Assembly (NCBI GenBank): GCA_902793605.1
Contig: CADBEB010000001.1
Coordinates: 1-64,000, forward strand
Direction: 5' to 3'
Length of the DNA: 64,000 bases
From: an uncultured Eubacteriales bacterium
GTDB lineage: Bacteria > Bacillota > Clostridia > Christensenellales > Aristaeellaceae
Position numbers and translations under genes: made by a program. Below the pieces are notes generated by a model. That model was given only the letters and a program-made list of their open reading frames with translations. It was not told the origin of the DNA and searched no databases. Below, in pieces: positions 51,987-63,663 of the stretch (the first letter of the stretch is position 1; each line of letters opens with the position of its first letter).

Positions 51987-53144
51987 ATGAAAAACAGAAT
52001 CTATCTCGATTATGCTGCGACGACGCCGGTGGCTCCGGAAGTGCTGGAGGCGATGCTGCCTTACTTCTCCGAAAGCTGGGGAAACGCATCCGCCGTATAC
52101 GCGACAGGACGGGAAGCCCGGAGGGCTGTGGAGGATGCGCGGAGACAGGTCGCGGAGGCGATCGGCGCGCAGCCGCAGGAGATCTGCTTCACTTCCGGCG
52201 GAAGCGAAGCAGACAACCAGGCGATTTACGGCACAGCTTATGCTTTGAAGGAAAAAGGGAAACATATCATCACGACCGCGATCGAACATCACGCGGTCCT
52301 GAATCCATGCCTGAAACTGCAGAAGGAAGGTTTTGAGATTACGCTGATCCAGCCGAACCGGGAGGGAAGGATCGAGCCTGAGGACGTCCGCCGGGCGATC
52401 CGGAAGGATACGATCCTCATCAGCGTGATGACGGCGAATAACGAGATCGGGACGCTTCAGCCGGTCAGCGAGATCGGCAGCATCAGCAAGGAGAAAGGGA
52501 TTGTTTTCCATACGGACGCGGTACAAGCTGTCGGTACGGTACCGGTGGATGTGAACGGAACAGGCTGCGACCTTCTGAGCCTGAGCGCCCATAAATTCTA
52601 TGGCCCAAAAGGTATCGGCGTCCTGTATATCCGCCAGGGAACAAGGCTGATGCCTCTGATTGCCGGCGGGGAACAGGAGCGGGGTTTGCGGGCCGGAACG
52701 GAAAATGTACCGGCGATTGTCGGCCTCGGCCGCGCGATATTGATCGCGGTGAAGGACCGGGCAGAGAACGAGGAAAAGATGAAGCGGATGCGTGACCGCC
52801 TTGTTGAGGGAATCCTGAACGATGTGCCGGGCACCGCACTGAACGGATGTGCGGAAGACCGCCTGCCGAACAACTGCAGTTTCCGTTTTGACGGGATCGA
52901 CGGAGAAGCGCTGCTGCTTCGGCTGGATCTGGCCGGAATCGCAGCGTCTGCGGGCAGTGCCTGTACCGCCGGAAGCCGCGAGATCAGTCACGTACTGAAA
53001 GCAATCGGACTGACGGAGAAGGAAGCAAAGAGCAGCCTGCGCCTGACGACAGGCATACATACCACGGAGGAAGAGGCGGACGAAACGGTCAGAACCGTGG
53101 GCGCGATCGTCAGGGACCTGCGGAATCTGTTTCCGGGTGTTTGA
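51987..53144 (+). CDS. Cysteine desulfurase (NifS/IscS-like)
   Basis: PLP enzyme taking sulfur from cysteine for Fe-S clusters or tRNA thiolation. The 385-residue protein shows IYLDYAATTPVAPEVLEAM, CFTSGGSEADNQAI, TTAIEHHAVL, HTDAVQAVGTVPVDV, LSLSAHKFYGPKGIGVLYIR with the PLP Lys, and SAGSACTAGSREISHVL with the catalytic Cys. No thiI or iscU follows, so its sulfur acceptor is not indicated. Confidence 0.95.
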   Translation: MKNRIYLDYAATTPVAPEVLEAMLPYFSESWGNASAVYATGREARRAVEDARRQVAEAIGAQPQEICFTSGGSEADNQAIYGTAYALKEKGKHIITTAIEHHAVLNPCLKLQKEGFEITLIQPNREGRIEPEDVRRAIRKDTILISVMTANNEIGTLQPVSEIGSISKEKGIVFHTDAVQAVGTVPVDVNGTGCDLLSLSAHKFYGPKGIGVLYIRQGTRLMPLIAGGEQERGLRAGTENVPAIVGLGRAILIAVKDRAENEEKMKRMRDRLVEGILNDVPGTALNGCAEDRLPNNCSFRFDGIDGEALLLRLDLAGIAASAGSACTAGSREISHVLKAIGLTEKEAKSSLRLTTGIHTTEEEADETVRTVGAIVRDLRNLFPGV

Positions 53145-53262
53145 TTCGGAGAAAACTTCCATATCGAAAGCAAAACACGAAAAAGACACAGTGAATGCAT
53201 AAAATGTTGTATCATGTTTATACCAGAAAATGTTTCTGACTACTTTGATGGAGGATGACAAC

Positions 53263-54213
53263 ATGAAGAAACTGATCGCATTGCTACTGAGCCTGGCCAT
53301 GGTACTTGCCATGACGAGCGCACTGGCCGACGGCCTGACCTTCACCACCGGCGGAACCGCGGGCACCTATTTTGCCTATGGTACTGTTCTGGCTAACTAT
53401 GTCAGCAATAATTCCGACGTAGCGATGACGGCTGTGGCCGGCACCGGCTCTGCGGACAACATTGACGCACTGGATATCGAGGACGCACAGCTCGGCTTCG
53501 TACAGAACGACGTTGCGAACTATGCGCTGAACGGCATCCGCTTCGAACGTTACGAAGGCAAGCCCGTGACTTCCTTCACCGCGCTGGCCGCCCTCTACAC
53601 TGAGACAGTGCAGCTGGTTACCTGCAATCCCGACATCAAGAGCGTTGCGGATCTGAAGGGCAAGAATGTTTCCATCGGTTCCTCCGGCTCCGGCGTGTAC
53701 TTCAACGCCATGGACTTCCTGGCTGCCTACGACATGACCGAAGCGGACATCAATCCCCAATACCTCTCTTTCGGTGATTCCGCTGAAGCCCTGAAGGACG
53801 GGAAGATCGACGCCGCATTCGTCGTCGCCGGTGCTCCGACCCCTGCTGTCACCGACCTGGCCACCAGCAAGGACACCTACCTGGTATCTCTGGACGCAGA
53901 TCACGTGAAGAAGCTGCAGGAGATTTCCCCTGTTTATGCGGAGAGCGTGATTCCTGCCGGCACCTACAGCAATCAGGCTGAAGACGTGCTGACCGTTGGT
54001 GTGAAGGCGACCATCATCGCCAACGAACAGGTGAGCGAGGAACAGGCCTACACGATCGTGAAGACGATTTTCGAAGGCAAGGACGCCATCACCGAAGCGC
54101 ATGCCAAGGGTGCTGAACTGGATCTGGACTACGCTTCCAGCTGCGGCCTGCCTTATCATGCCGGCGCTGCGAAGTATTTCGCCGAGAAGGGCATCACTGT
54201 TGAGACCAAGTAA
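53263..54213 (+). CDS. TAXI family TRAP transporter solute-binding protein
   Basis: The 316-residue extracytoplasmic protein has a signal peptide (MKKLIALLLSLAMVLAMTSALA) and the TAXI core: LTFTTGGTAGTYFAYGTVLANYVS, GSADNIDALDIEDAQLGFVQND, VSIGSSGSGVYFNAMDFLAAY, AFVVAGAPTPAVTDLA. There is no lipobox Cys after the signal, unusual for a single-membrane organism. The ligand is unknown; characterised TAXI proteins bind glutamate or similar acids. It pairs with the fused permease downstream. Confidence 0.92.
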   Translation: MKKLIALLLSLAMVLAMTSALADGLTFTTGGTAGTYFAYGTVLANYVSNNSDVAMTAVAGTGSADNIDALDIEDAQLGFVQNDVANYALNGIRFERYEGKPVTSFTALAALYTETVQLVTCNPDIKSVADLKGKNVSIGSSGSGVYFNAMDFLAAYDMTEADINPQYLSFGDSAEALKDGKIDAAFVVAGAPTPAVTDLATSKDTYLVSLDADHVKKLQEISPVYAESVIPAGTYSNQAEDVLTVGVKATIIANEQVSEEQAYTIVKTIFEGKDAITEAHAKGAELDLDYASSCGLPYHAGAAKYFAEKGITVETK

Positions 54214-54222
54214 GGTTCAGAC

Positions 54223-54270
54223 CGGGAATCCGCTTTCCTTCCGGAAACGCGGATTCCCGTTTCCTTTTTT
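54223..54270 (+). terminator. Terminator/attenuator between the TRAP binding protein and permease
   Basis: CGGGAATCCGC and GCGGATTCCCG form a perfect 11-bp stem around a 15-nt loop, followed by TTTCCTTTTTT. It would allow more binding protein than permease to be made. Confidence 0.8.
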
Positions 54271-54303
54271 AGTTTCAGAGAACGATAATGAGGAGTGCCG
54301 TTT

Positions 54304-56370
54304 GTGAGAAAGAGAGTTAAGGACGCGACCCCCGGGATGAAAACAGAGGCTGTGAACGAAGAACAGAATATCGCAGCGAACGTTGATGAGATCATGCGCA
54401 AGTATGACCGGGAGAGTAATACGCGCATCTGGGAAGGGATTCCGAAGATCGTCGTCGGGATCATTCTGGCGCTGTTCTCCCTGTTCTGCATCTATGTGAC
54501 GCTGTTTGCCAACTTCCTCGAGCAGGTAAGGCTCAGTTCCTTCCTGGGGCTGGTGATCGTAATGGGCTACCTGACCTATCCGGCAAAGAAGGGGAAGATG
54601 CAGCCCAACTACATGCCCTGGTACGATATCCTTCTGATGGTGGTCGGCTCTGCGGCCTTCTTCTACTATACGTTCAACGCGGAAACACTGCTGAACACGG
54701 GACTGAAGATGAAGCTGCAGGATCCCTTCTACATCATCGCCGGCATCATCGGCCTGGTCGTGCTGGCGGAACTGTGCCGGAGGAGCGTCGGTCTTCCGAT
54801 CCTGTGTGTTGCGGGGGCCTTTCTGGCCTACACGATCTTCTGGTATGTAAAAGACGGGAAGATGATGGGGAAGATCGTGCATGAACTGTTCTACAACGAG
54901 AACGGTATCTTTTCCACACCGGTCAACGTATGCTCCAAGTATATCGTGGTGTTCATTATCTTCGGCGCCTTCCTTGAGAAGACAGGCATCTCCACATACT
55001 TCATCGAGCTGGCGAATGGCTTGACGGGTAAGTATGCCGGCGGCCCCGCGAAGGTCGCAGTTGTTTCATCCGCCCTGTGCGGCATGGTTTCCGGCTCCTC
55101 CGTAGGCAATACGGTAACCACAGGATCCATCACGATCCCGATGATGAAAAAGACCGGTTACGACAAGAATTTCTCCGGCGCCGTGGAGGCTGCGGCTTCC
55201 ACCGGTGGGCAGATCATGCCCCCGATCATGGGCGCTGCCGCCTTCCTGATGGCTGACTATCTCGGTGTACCGTATTCGGATATCATCGGCCGCGCGATCC
55301 TTCCGGCCTGCCTGTACTTCATGGGGGTATTCCTTTCCGTTCACCTGGAAGCGAAACGGCTCGGCCTGAAAGGCCTGAGCAAGGAACAACTGCCGGTGCT
55401 GAAGGAACTGGTGAAGGAGAGCTACCTGCTCCTTCCGCTCTTTATCCTGATCTACCTGGTCTGCTCCCAGACGATGACGATGCAGTCTTCCGCAGCATGG
55501 TCCATCCTCGCGACGATCGTCGTAGGCGTGATCTCCAACTACCTCCGGATGCGGAAAGTTCTCAAAATGGCCCGGGAAGGTGACCTTCAGGCTACGGAAG
55601 AAGCAGAAAAGGTAACCGGGCAGCAATTCAGACTGATCCATATTTTTGAAGCACTGGAAAACGGCGGACGCAGCTGCATCTCCGTTGCAGTGGCCTGCGG
55701 CATCGCCGGCCTGATCATCGGATGCCTGACGGTTACCGGCCTGGCTTCCACCGTGATCAACACCATCGTGATGATCTCCCAGGGCAAGCTGTTCCTGGGC
55801 TTGCTGCTGACGATGATCTGCTGCATCATCCTGGGCATGGGTATTCCGACGACGGCGACCTACTGTATCATGGCATCCACCTGCGCGCCGATCCTGATCC
55901 AGATGGGCGTACCGATGATCTGCGCACACTTCTTCGTGTTCTATTACGGCATTGTGGCGGACATCACACCGCCGGTGGCGCTGGCGGCGTATGCCGGGGC
56001 CGCAATCTCCGGCGGCAGCCCGATGAAGACAGGCGTGAACGCGACGAGGCTGGCGATCGCCGGTTTCATCATCCCGTTCATCTTCGCGCTGAGCCCGGAT
56101 ATGCTGCTGGTCAACACAACCTGGTACGAAGTGCTGCTGATCACGGTCACCTCCATCATCGGCATGTACGGCGTCTGCTATGGCCTGAGCGGCTTTGGTG
56201 CCGGCGAGGAAAGCGGATCGGGACGCATCTCCGGAATCTGCAAGCGGATTATCTCCATTGCCGGCGGTCTGCTGCTGATCTATCCCGGCATCGGGACCGA
56301 TGTCTTCGGTGTGGCGCTGATCGGTGCCGTGATGCTCTGGCGGAGATTTGGGAATAAAGAAAAAGCATAA
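54304..56370 (+). CDS. TRAP transporter fused permease (DctQM type)
   Basis: The 688-residue protein fuses the small DctQ-like region (about 40-140, four spans) to the large DctM domain with many spans. Motifs include GPAKVAVVSSALCGMVSGSSVGNTVTTGSITIPMMKKTGY, GGQIMPPIMGAAAFLMADYLG, GMGIPTTATYCIMA and ADITPPVALAAYAGA, as in TAXI-associated permeases. It is Na+-driven by family. Start: GTG at 54304, with GAGGAG eight bases upstream; a GTG three codons earlier overlaps that site. Confidence 0.94.
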   Translation: MRKRVKDATPGMKTEAVNEEQNIAANVDEIMRKYDRESNTRIWEGIPKIVVGIILALFSLFCIYVTLFANFLEQVRLSSFLGLVIVMGYLTYPAKKGKMQPNYMPWYDILLMVVGSAAFFYYTFNAETLLNTGLKMKLQDPFYIIAGIIGLVVLAELCRRSVGLPILCVAGAFLAYTIFWYVKDGKMMGKIVHELFYNENGIFSTPVNVCSKYIVVFIIFGAFLEKTGISTYFIELANGLTGKYAGGPAKVAVVSSALCGMVSGSSVGNTVTTGSITIPMMKKTGYDKNFSGAVEAAASTGGQIMPPIMGAAAFLMADYLGVPYSDIIGRAILPACLYFMGVFLSVHLEAKRLGLKGLSKEQLPVLKELVKESYLLLPLFILIYLVCSQTMTMQSSAAWSILATIVVGVISNYLRMRKVLKMAREGDLQATEEAEKVTGQQFRLIHIFEALENGGRSCISVAVACGIAGLIIGCLTVTGLASTVINTIVMISQGKLFLGLLLTMICCIILGMGIPTTATYCIMASTCAPILIQMGVPMICAHFFVFYYGIVADITPPVALAAYAGAAISGGSPMKTGVNATRLAIAGFIIPFIFALSPDMLLVNTTWYEVLLITVTSIIGMYGVCYGLSGFGAGEESGSGRISGICKRIISIAGGLLLIYPGIGTDVFGVALIGAVMLWRRFGNKEKA

Positions 56371-56388
56371 GCAACAACAAAGGTGAGC

Positions 56389-56440
56389 AACAGGGAGATT
56401 TCCCGACTTCATCTTCGGCTTTGCTCGAAATGACATATTG
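56389..56440 (+). repeat. Dispersed intergenic repeat copy
   Basis: AGGGAGATTTCCCGACTTC ... CTTCGGCTTTGCTCGAAATGACA resembles interspersed repeats found between genes in many bacterial genomes. It is followed by a terminator. Confidence 0.5.
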
Positions 56441-56451
56441 AATTTACATTT

Positions 56452-56480
56452 AAACCGCGCCACGGCGCGGTTTTTTTGTA
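56452..56480 (+). terminator. Terminator after the TRAP permease gene
   Basis: AAACCGCGCC and GGCGCGGTTT form a perfect 10-bp stem with AC between, followed by TTTT. Confidence 0.85.
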
Positions 56481-56481
56481 C

Positions 56482-56510
56482 TTGTCACCTGTTGTCGAAA
56501 ACGATATAAT
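56482..56510 (+). promoter_or_regulatory. Promoter of the priA operon
   Basis: TTGTCA, 17-nt spacer, TATAAT, about 40 nt before the priA start. Confidence 0.75.
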
Positions 56511-56548
56511 TAAATTTGGTATATTATGCCCGGAAAGGGGGAGAAAGG

Positions 56549-58786
<2,238 letters not shown>

Positions 58787-58843
58787 GGATGAATTCATAA
58801 TTCACAATTATGAGTTGAAACAAGCGAAAGGTAATCGATAAGT

Positions 58844-59344
58844 ATGGGAATCAGAAAGATTGTGGAGATCGGCGACGAAACGCTGAGAAAGCACTGCAAA
58901 CCGCAGGAGAAGTTTGACCGGCGGCTGCACATCCTGCTGAAGGATATGGCAGATACGATGTACAAGGCAGAAGGCGTCGGACTGGCAGCACCGCAGGTAG
59001 GCATCCTGCGGCGGGTTGCAGTCGTGGATATCACGGAGGATCACAGCGGACGGCTGGAGCTTGTCAATCCGGAGATTGTTGAGCGGGACGGAAGCCAGAC
59101 CGGACGGGAAGGATGCCTGAGCCTGCCGGGCCGGCAGGGAGTTGTGACGCGGCCAATGAAGGTCAAGGTCAAGTACCAGGACCGGAACGGAGACGCCTAT
59201 GAACTGGAGACGGAAGGCTTTGAGGCCCGGGCGATCTGCCATGAACTGGATCACCTGGACGGAACGCTGTACATCGACGTGATGGACCGTGAACTGTCGG
59301 AAGAAGAGATCAAGGGGCATATTCCGGAGGACGACGCACAGTGA
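58844..59344 (+). CDS. def: Peptide deformylase
   Basis: Removes the formyl group from nascent proteins. The 166-residue metalloenzyme has all three motifs intact: GVGLAAPQVG, EGCLSLPG with the metal Cys, and CHELDHLDG with the metal His pair and catalytic Glu. The stop overlaps the GTG start of fmt. Confidence 0.97.
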   Translation: MGIRKIVEIGDETLRKHCKPQEKFDRRLHILLKDMADTMYKAEGVGLAAPQVGILRRVAVVDITEDHSGRLELVNPEIVERDGSQTGREGCLSLPGRQGVVTRPMKVKVKYQDRNGDAYELETEGFEARAICHELDHLDGTLYIDVMDRELSEEEIKGHIPEDDAQ

Positions 59345-60276
59345 GGATCGTATTTATGGGCACCCCGGAATTTGCAGTGCCTTCCCTGAAGGCCCTGATC
59401 CGGGAAGGGTATGAAGTGGTTGGCGTATTTACCCAGCCGGACCGGCCGAAAGGACGGGGAAACAAGCTGACCCCAAGCCCCGTAAAGGTCGCAGCAACGG
59501 AAGCGGGCATTCCGGTATACCAGCCGGAACGGATCCGTAAGACCGGCGTGGAGGATCTGCGCAGCCTGAAACCGGATCTGTGCGTGACAGCCGCCTTCGG
59601 GCAGATCCTGAGCAAGGAGATCCTGGATATACCGCCAATGGGGAATATCAATGTGCATGCCTCCCTGCTGCCGAAACACCGGGGAGCCGCCCCGATCGCC
59701 TATGCGATCATGGCCGGAGACGCAAAAGCCGGCGTAACGACCATGATGATGGATGTCGGGATCGATACCGGGGATATCCTCCTGCAGGAAGAGACCGGAA
59801 TCGCGGAAAGCGAGACCTGCGGAGAACTGACTGCCCGGCTGAGCGGGATCGGGGCTGAACTGCTGATCAGGACGATCCGTTCGATGGAAGCGGGAAGCCT
59901 GAAACAGATTCCGCAGGATGAAACGAAAATGACCTACGACCCGATGATGACAAAAGAACTCGGTCGCCCCGACTGGAACAGGGACGCTGCGGAGATCCGC
60001 GGTCTGATCAATGGACTGAATCCCTGGCCGTGCGTTTCCGTTCCGTACGAAGGCGGAAGACTGAAACTGCTGCGCGCTGAGCGCTTTGAAGGATGCGGCA
60101 AACCCGGAACTGTGATTAAAGCCGATCCGAAGACCGGACTGGTGATCGCCTGCGGAAGCGGTGCAGTCCGCATCATGGAACTCCAGGCACCGGGCGGAAA
60201 ACAGATGAAATCGGAAGATTACCTGAGAGGGCACGGGATCCCGGAAGGAACGGATTTCGGAAAGGAACCTGAATGA
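59341..60276 (+). CDS. fmt: Methionyl-tRNA formyltransferase
   Basis: Formylates initiator Met-tRNA. The 311-residue protein has MRIVFMGTPEFAVPSLKAL, TQPDRPKGRG, the catalytic INVHASLLPKHRGAAPI with Asn and His, GDAKAGVTTMMMDVGIDTGDIL and the C-terminal domain. Start is GTG, overlapping def by 4 nt. The def-fmt pair is conserved. Confidence 0.97.
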   Translation: MRIVFMGTPEFAVPSLKALIREGYEVVGVFTQPDRPKGRGNKLTPSPVKVAATEAGIPVYQPERIRKTGVEDLRSLKPDLCVTAAFGQILSKEILDIPPMGNINVHASLLPKHRGAAPIAYAIMAGDAKAGVTTMMMDVGIDTGDILLQEETGIAESETCGELTARLSGIGAELLIRTIRSMEAGSLKQIPQDETKMTYDPMMTKELGRPDWNRDAAEIRGLINGLNPWPCVSVPYEGGRLKLLRAERFEGCGKPGTVIKADPKTGLVIACGSGAVRIMELQAPGGKQMKSEDYLRGHGIPEGTDFGKEPE

Positions 60277-61697
60277 ACGAGAAAAGACCGGTGCGTTTCG
60301 GAAACAAGCCGGTGCGCGCGGAAAGGAAGCCGGTACACACGGAAAGAAAGCCGGTGATGATGGAGGGACTGGCAGCACGCAGGGCAGCGCTGAAAGTGAT
60401 CCGTCAGGTGACCGAAGGCGGGGCATATGCTTCGCTGGCGCTGGACGCTGCGCTGAAGAACAGCGGGCTGGGCAGCGCGGACAGGCGGCTGGTCTCCCGG
60501 CTGGTATACGATACGCTCGACCGGATGATCTGGCTGGACTATGTGCTGGCACAGGTCATGGCGCGGCCGGATACCGACATCAAACTGCGGAACATCCTGC
60601 GGCTTGGCGCATGCCAGATCCTGCTGGAGGACCGGATACCGGAAAGCGCTGCTACAAACCTGTGCGTCCAGCTGTGCACGGAGAACGGGATGCCCGGGCT
60701 CAAAGGCGTGTGCAACGGGATCCTTCGCAACCTGATCCGGAAGAAGGATGAATTGGTCTTCCCGGATCCGGAAAAGGAACCGGAAGCAGCTGCCTCCATC
60801 CGGTACAGCATACCCGGATGGATCTGGCACAGGCTGCGGGAAGACTACGGCGACGAGACGGATGCGATCCTGGAATACCGGAACAAGGATGAAGGCTGGC
60901 TGCTTCGTCCGAACCTGACCCGGACCGACGACACCGGGTTTGAGACGTTGCTGGGAAAGAAAGTCTGGCAGAAGGAAAAGAGCGATCTGCCGCATGCGTG
61001 GAAGATCACCGGCGCAATGGATATTGCGAGGGACGCCGACTACCTGCAGGGTTACTACTCCATTCAGTCCGCGGGGAGCATGCTGGCCTGCCTTGCGATG
61101 AACGTGAAACGCGGACAGCAGATTCTGGACTGCTGCGCGGCACCCGGCGGGAAGTCGTGCTACATGGCGGAGATGATGAACGGGACCGGACGGGTCCAAG
61201 CCTGGGACATCCATGAGCACCGGACGGAACTGATCCAGGCGCAGGCCCGGCGGCTCGGGCTGGAGAACATCCGTCCCATGGTCCGGGATGCGACGAAGTT
61301 CCGGGAGGAAATGAGCGGGAGCATGGACAGCGTACTGCTGGATGCACCATGCACCGGGCTCGGGTTCATGGCCCAGAAACCGGACCTGAAACTGCGGGTC
61401 ACCGAGGAAAGCTGCCGGGAACTGACCGAACTGCAGGCAAAACTGCTGGACACGGTCAGTGCCTATGTGAAGCCGGGAGGAACGCTGGTCTACTCCACCT
61501 GCTCCATTCTGAAGGACGAGAACGAGCGGCAGGCAGAAGCTTTCCTGCAGCGGCATCCGGAATTTGAGGAGGCGGAACTGCCGAAGACGATCCCGGAAAG
61601 GTACAGGAAACAGAAAAACCTTGGGCTCCAGCTGCTGGAGTATCGTGACGGGGTGGAAGGTTTCTACCTGATCAGGATGAGGAAGAAGTATGACTGA
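60273..61697 (+). CDS. rsmB: 16S rRNA (cytosine(967)-C(5))-methyltransferase RsmB
   Basis: The 474-residue protein has a NusB-like N-terminal RNA-binding domain and the methyltransferase domain with QQILDCCAAPGGKSCYMAE, DAPCTGLGFMAQKPDLK with the catalytic Cys, and VYSTCSILKDENE with the second Cys. Residues 5-28 form a short basic repeat (NKPVRAER-KPVHTER-KPVMMEG) absent from most RsmB proteins. ATGA overlap with fmt. Confidence 0.95.
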   Translation: MNEKRPVRFGNKPVRAERKPVHTERKPVMMEGLAARRAALKVIRQVTEGGAYASLALDAALKNSGLGSADRRLVSRLVYDTLDRMIWLDYVLAQVMARPDTDIKLRNILRLGACQILLEDRIPESAATNLCVQLCTENGMPGLKGVCNGILRNLIRKKDELVFPDPEKEPEAAASIRYSIPGWIWHRLREDYGDETDAILEYRNKDEGWLLRPNLTRTDDTGFETLLGKKVWQKEKSDLPHAWKITGAMDIARDADYLQGYYSIQSAGSMLACLAMNVKRGQQILDCCAAPGGKSCYMAEMMNGTGRVQAWDIHEHRTELIQAQARRLGLENIRPMVRDATKFREEMSGSMDSVLLDAPCTGLGFMAQKPDLKLRVTEESCRELTELQAKLLDTVSAYVKPGGTLVYSTCSILKDENERQAEAFLQRHPEFEEAELPKTIPERYRKQKNLGLQLLEYRDGVEGFYLIRMRKKYD

Positions 61698-62724
61698 ACT
61701 GACGGGAATGACTTGCGCGGAGATCACCGAATGGGTGAAAACGCAGGGATATCCGGCATTCCGGGGGAAACAGATCTTCCGCTGGATCCACCAGGGCGCA
61801 GAATTCGGAGAAATGACCAATCTTTCCAAGGAGATGCGGGAAAACCTGGAACAGACAGCGATCGTGCAGCCGGTCCATGTACGCCTGAAGCGGGAAAGCC
61901 CGCTGGACGGAACGGTCAAGCTGCTGTACGAACTCCGGGACGGTAATTGTGTGGAAGGCGTGCTGATGCGTTATAAGTACGGTGTCAGTCTCTGCATCTC
62001 CACACAGGTCGGCTGCCGGATGGGCTGCCGGTTCTGTGCATCAACGCTGGAAGGAAGGGTGAGGGACCTCACAGCCGGCGAGATGCTCGGCGAGATTCTC
62101 TGTGCGAACCGACTGCTCGAAGAGGAAGACATACGGGTCAGCCATGTGGTTCTGATGGGCAGCGGCGAACCGCTGGACAACTACGGGAATGTCGTCCGCT
62201 TCCTGCGCCTGATGAAGGAAGAAGAAGGTATCCAGCTGAGTCTGCGGAACATTTCGCTCTCTACCTGCGGAATCGTACCGAAGATGTATGACCTGGCGGA
62301 GGAAGGGCTTCCGGTCACCCTGTGTGTATCGCTGCACGCGCCGACGGATGAGATCCGAAGGCAGACGATGCCGATCGCCAATACCTGGTCGATCGCTGAG
62401 ATTCTGGAAGCCTGCCGGAACTATATCCGAAAGACGGGCAGAAGGGTGATCTTCGAGTATGCACTGTCGGACGGGCTGAACGCGGAAAAGGAACATGCGG
62501 AACAACTTTCCCGCCTTCTGCGCGGCATGCAGTGCCATGTTAACCTGATCCCGCTGAATGTGGTCAGGGAACGGGACATGAAAGGAATTGACGAGAAAAA
62601 AGTGCAGGAATTCCTGAAAGTGCTCCAGAACAACCATATTTCGGCAACCCGAAGGCGCGAGATGGGGGACGATATCGAAGGTGCCTGCGGACAGCTGAGA
62701 AGAAAAGTTATCACGGGAGAATAA
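61690..62724 (+). CDS. rlmN: 23S rRNA (adenine(2503)-C(2))-methyltransferase RlmN
   Basis: Radical SAM enzyme. The 344-residue protein has GYPAFRGKQIFRWIHQG at the N-terminus, the iron-sulfur motif CRMGCRFCAST, VLMGSGEPLDNYGNVVRFL, LCVSLHAPTDEIR, and RREMGDDIEGACGQLR with the second catalytic Cys near the C-terminus. It overlaps rsmB by 8 nt. Confidence 0.97.
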   Translation: MTELTGMTCAEITEWVKTQGYPAFRGKQIFRWIHQGAEFGEMTNLSKEMRENLEQTAIVQPVHVRLKRESPLDGTVKLLYELRDGNCVEGVLMRYKYGVSLCISTQVGCRMGCRFCASTLEGRVRDLTAGEMLGEILCANRLLEEEDIRVSHVVLMGSGEPLDNYGNVVRFLRLMKEEEGIQLSLRNISLSTCGIVPKMYDLAEEGLPVTLCVSLHAPTDEIRRQTMPIANTWSIAEILEACRNYIRKTGRRVIFEYALSDGLNAEKEHAEQLSRLLRGMQCHVNLIPLNVVRERDMKGIDEKKVQEFLKVLQNNHISATRRREMGDDIEGACGQLRRKVITGE

Positions 62725-62727
62725 AGA

Positions 62728-63663
62728 ATGCGCAAGTTTAGCCTGAAGGGTAAGGTAGCCCAGAAGCTGAAAGGGCTTGAGACTGTTGCTCCTGAAAATC
62801 CGACAACTGACGCCGGAGCCGAAGCATCACAGGCACAGCCTGAAACCGCCGTGACAGAACACGGTGAGATCCGCTATACCTGGCGTACGGATGTCGGACG
62901 CATCCGGAAGAACAACCAGGACACCGTGATCCTTGGAAAAGTCCTGTTCGGTGTTGCGGACGGCATGGGCGGCCATAACGGCGGGGAGATCGCTTCTGCC
63001 GGACTTCGTGACGGACTTCTCCGGGAAACGGAAGGACAGGAACCGTCCATGGAGCTGCTGGAAGAGGCGGTAAAGAAAGTAAACTATGAGATCTGGGAAC
63101 AGCAGGAGAAAGATGCTTCCCTGACAGGAATGGGGACCACGCTGACGATCCTCTGGGCAACAGGGAAAGAAATGATCATCGGCCAGGTCGGCGACAGCCG
63201 CGCTTACCTGATCCGTGACGGTCAGCTGAAACAGGTGACCTCTGACCATTCGATGGTGGCTGATATGGTTCGTCGCGGCGTGCTGACGGAAGAGCAGGCG
63301 GCCTGCCATCCCATGCGCAATTATATCACCCGTGCTGTCGGTACGGATGATACGCTTGACGTGGATATGATCACCATACCCCGGATGAACGGGGACCGGT
63401 GGATCATCTGCTCTGACGGCCTTTACGGGCAGATCAGCAAACAGGAGCTGGAAGAAACGGCAAAGATTGCCGACCTGGAGGATGCAGCCGACAAACTGCT
63501 TGAGCTGGCCCTGGAGCATGGCGGAAGGGACAACATCACGCTGATCCTGATGCAGGACGAGTCTACTGCCGAAGAGCATGAGACAGCAGGGAACACAGAA
63601 AAGGAACCAGCGGAGGACGTCGCGCCTGAGGACGCCGATCAGGAAGGGGTGACGGAGGGATGA
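62728..63663 (+). CDS. Stp1/PrpC-type PP2C protein phosphatase
   Basis: Mn2+-dependent Ser/Thr phosphatase that opposes the kinase encoded next. The 311-residue protein has motifs TDVGRIRKNNQD, FGVADGMGGHNGGEIAS, GMGTTLTILW, GQVGDSRAYLIRDGQLKQVTSDHS, ICSDGLYGQIS and GGRDNITLILM. It has about 45 extra basic and Ala-rich residues at the N-terminus and an acidic tail. The stop overlaps the kinase start. Confidence 0.95.
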   Translation: MRKFSLKGKVAQKLKGLETVAPENPTTDAGAEASQAQPETAVTEHGEIRYTWRTDVGRIRKNNQDTVILGKVLFGVADGMGGHNGGEIASAGLRDGLLRETEGQEPSMELLEEAVKKVNYEIWEQQEKDASLTGMGTTLTILWATGKEMIIGQVGDSRAYLIRDGQLKQVTSDHSMVADMVRRGVLTEEQAACHPMRNYITRAVGTDDTLDVDMITIPRMNGDRWIICSDGLYGQISKQELEETAKIADLEDAADKLLELALEHGGRDNITLILMQDESTAEEHETAGNTEKEPAEDVAPEDADQEGVTEG

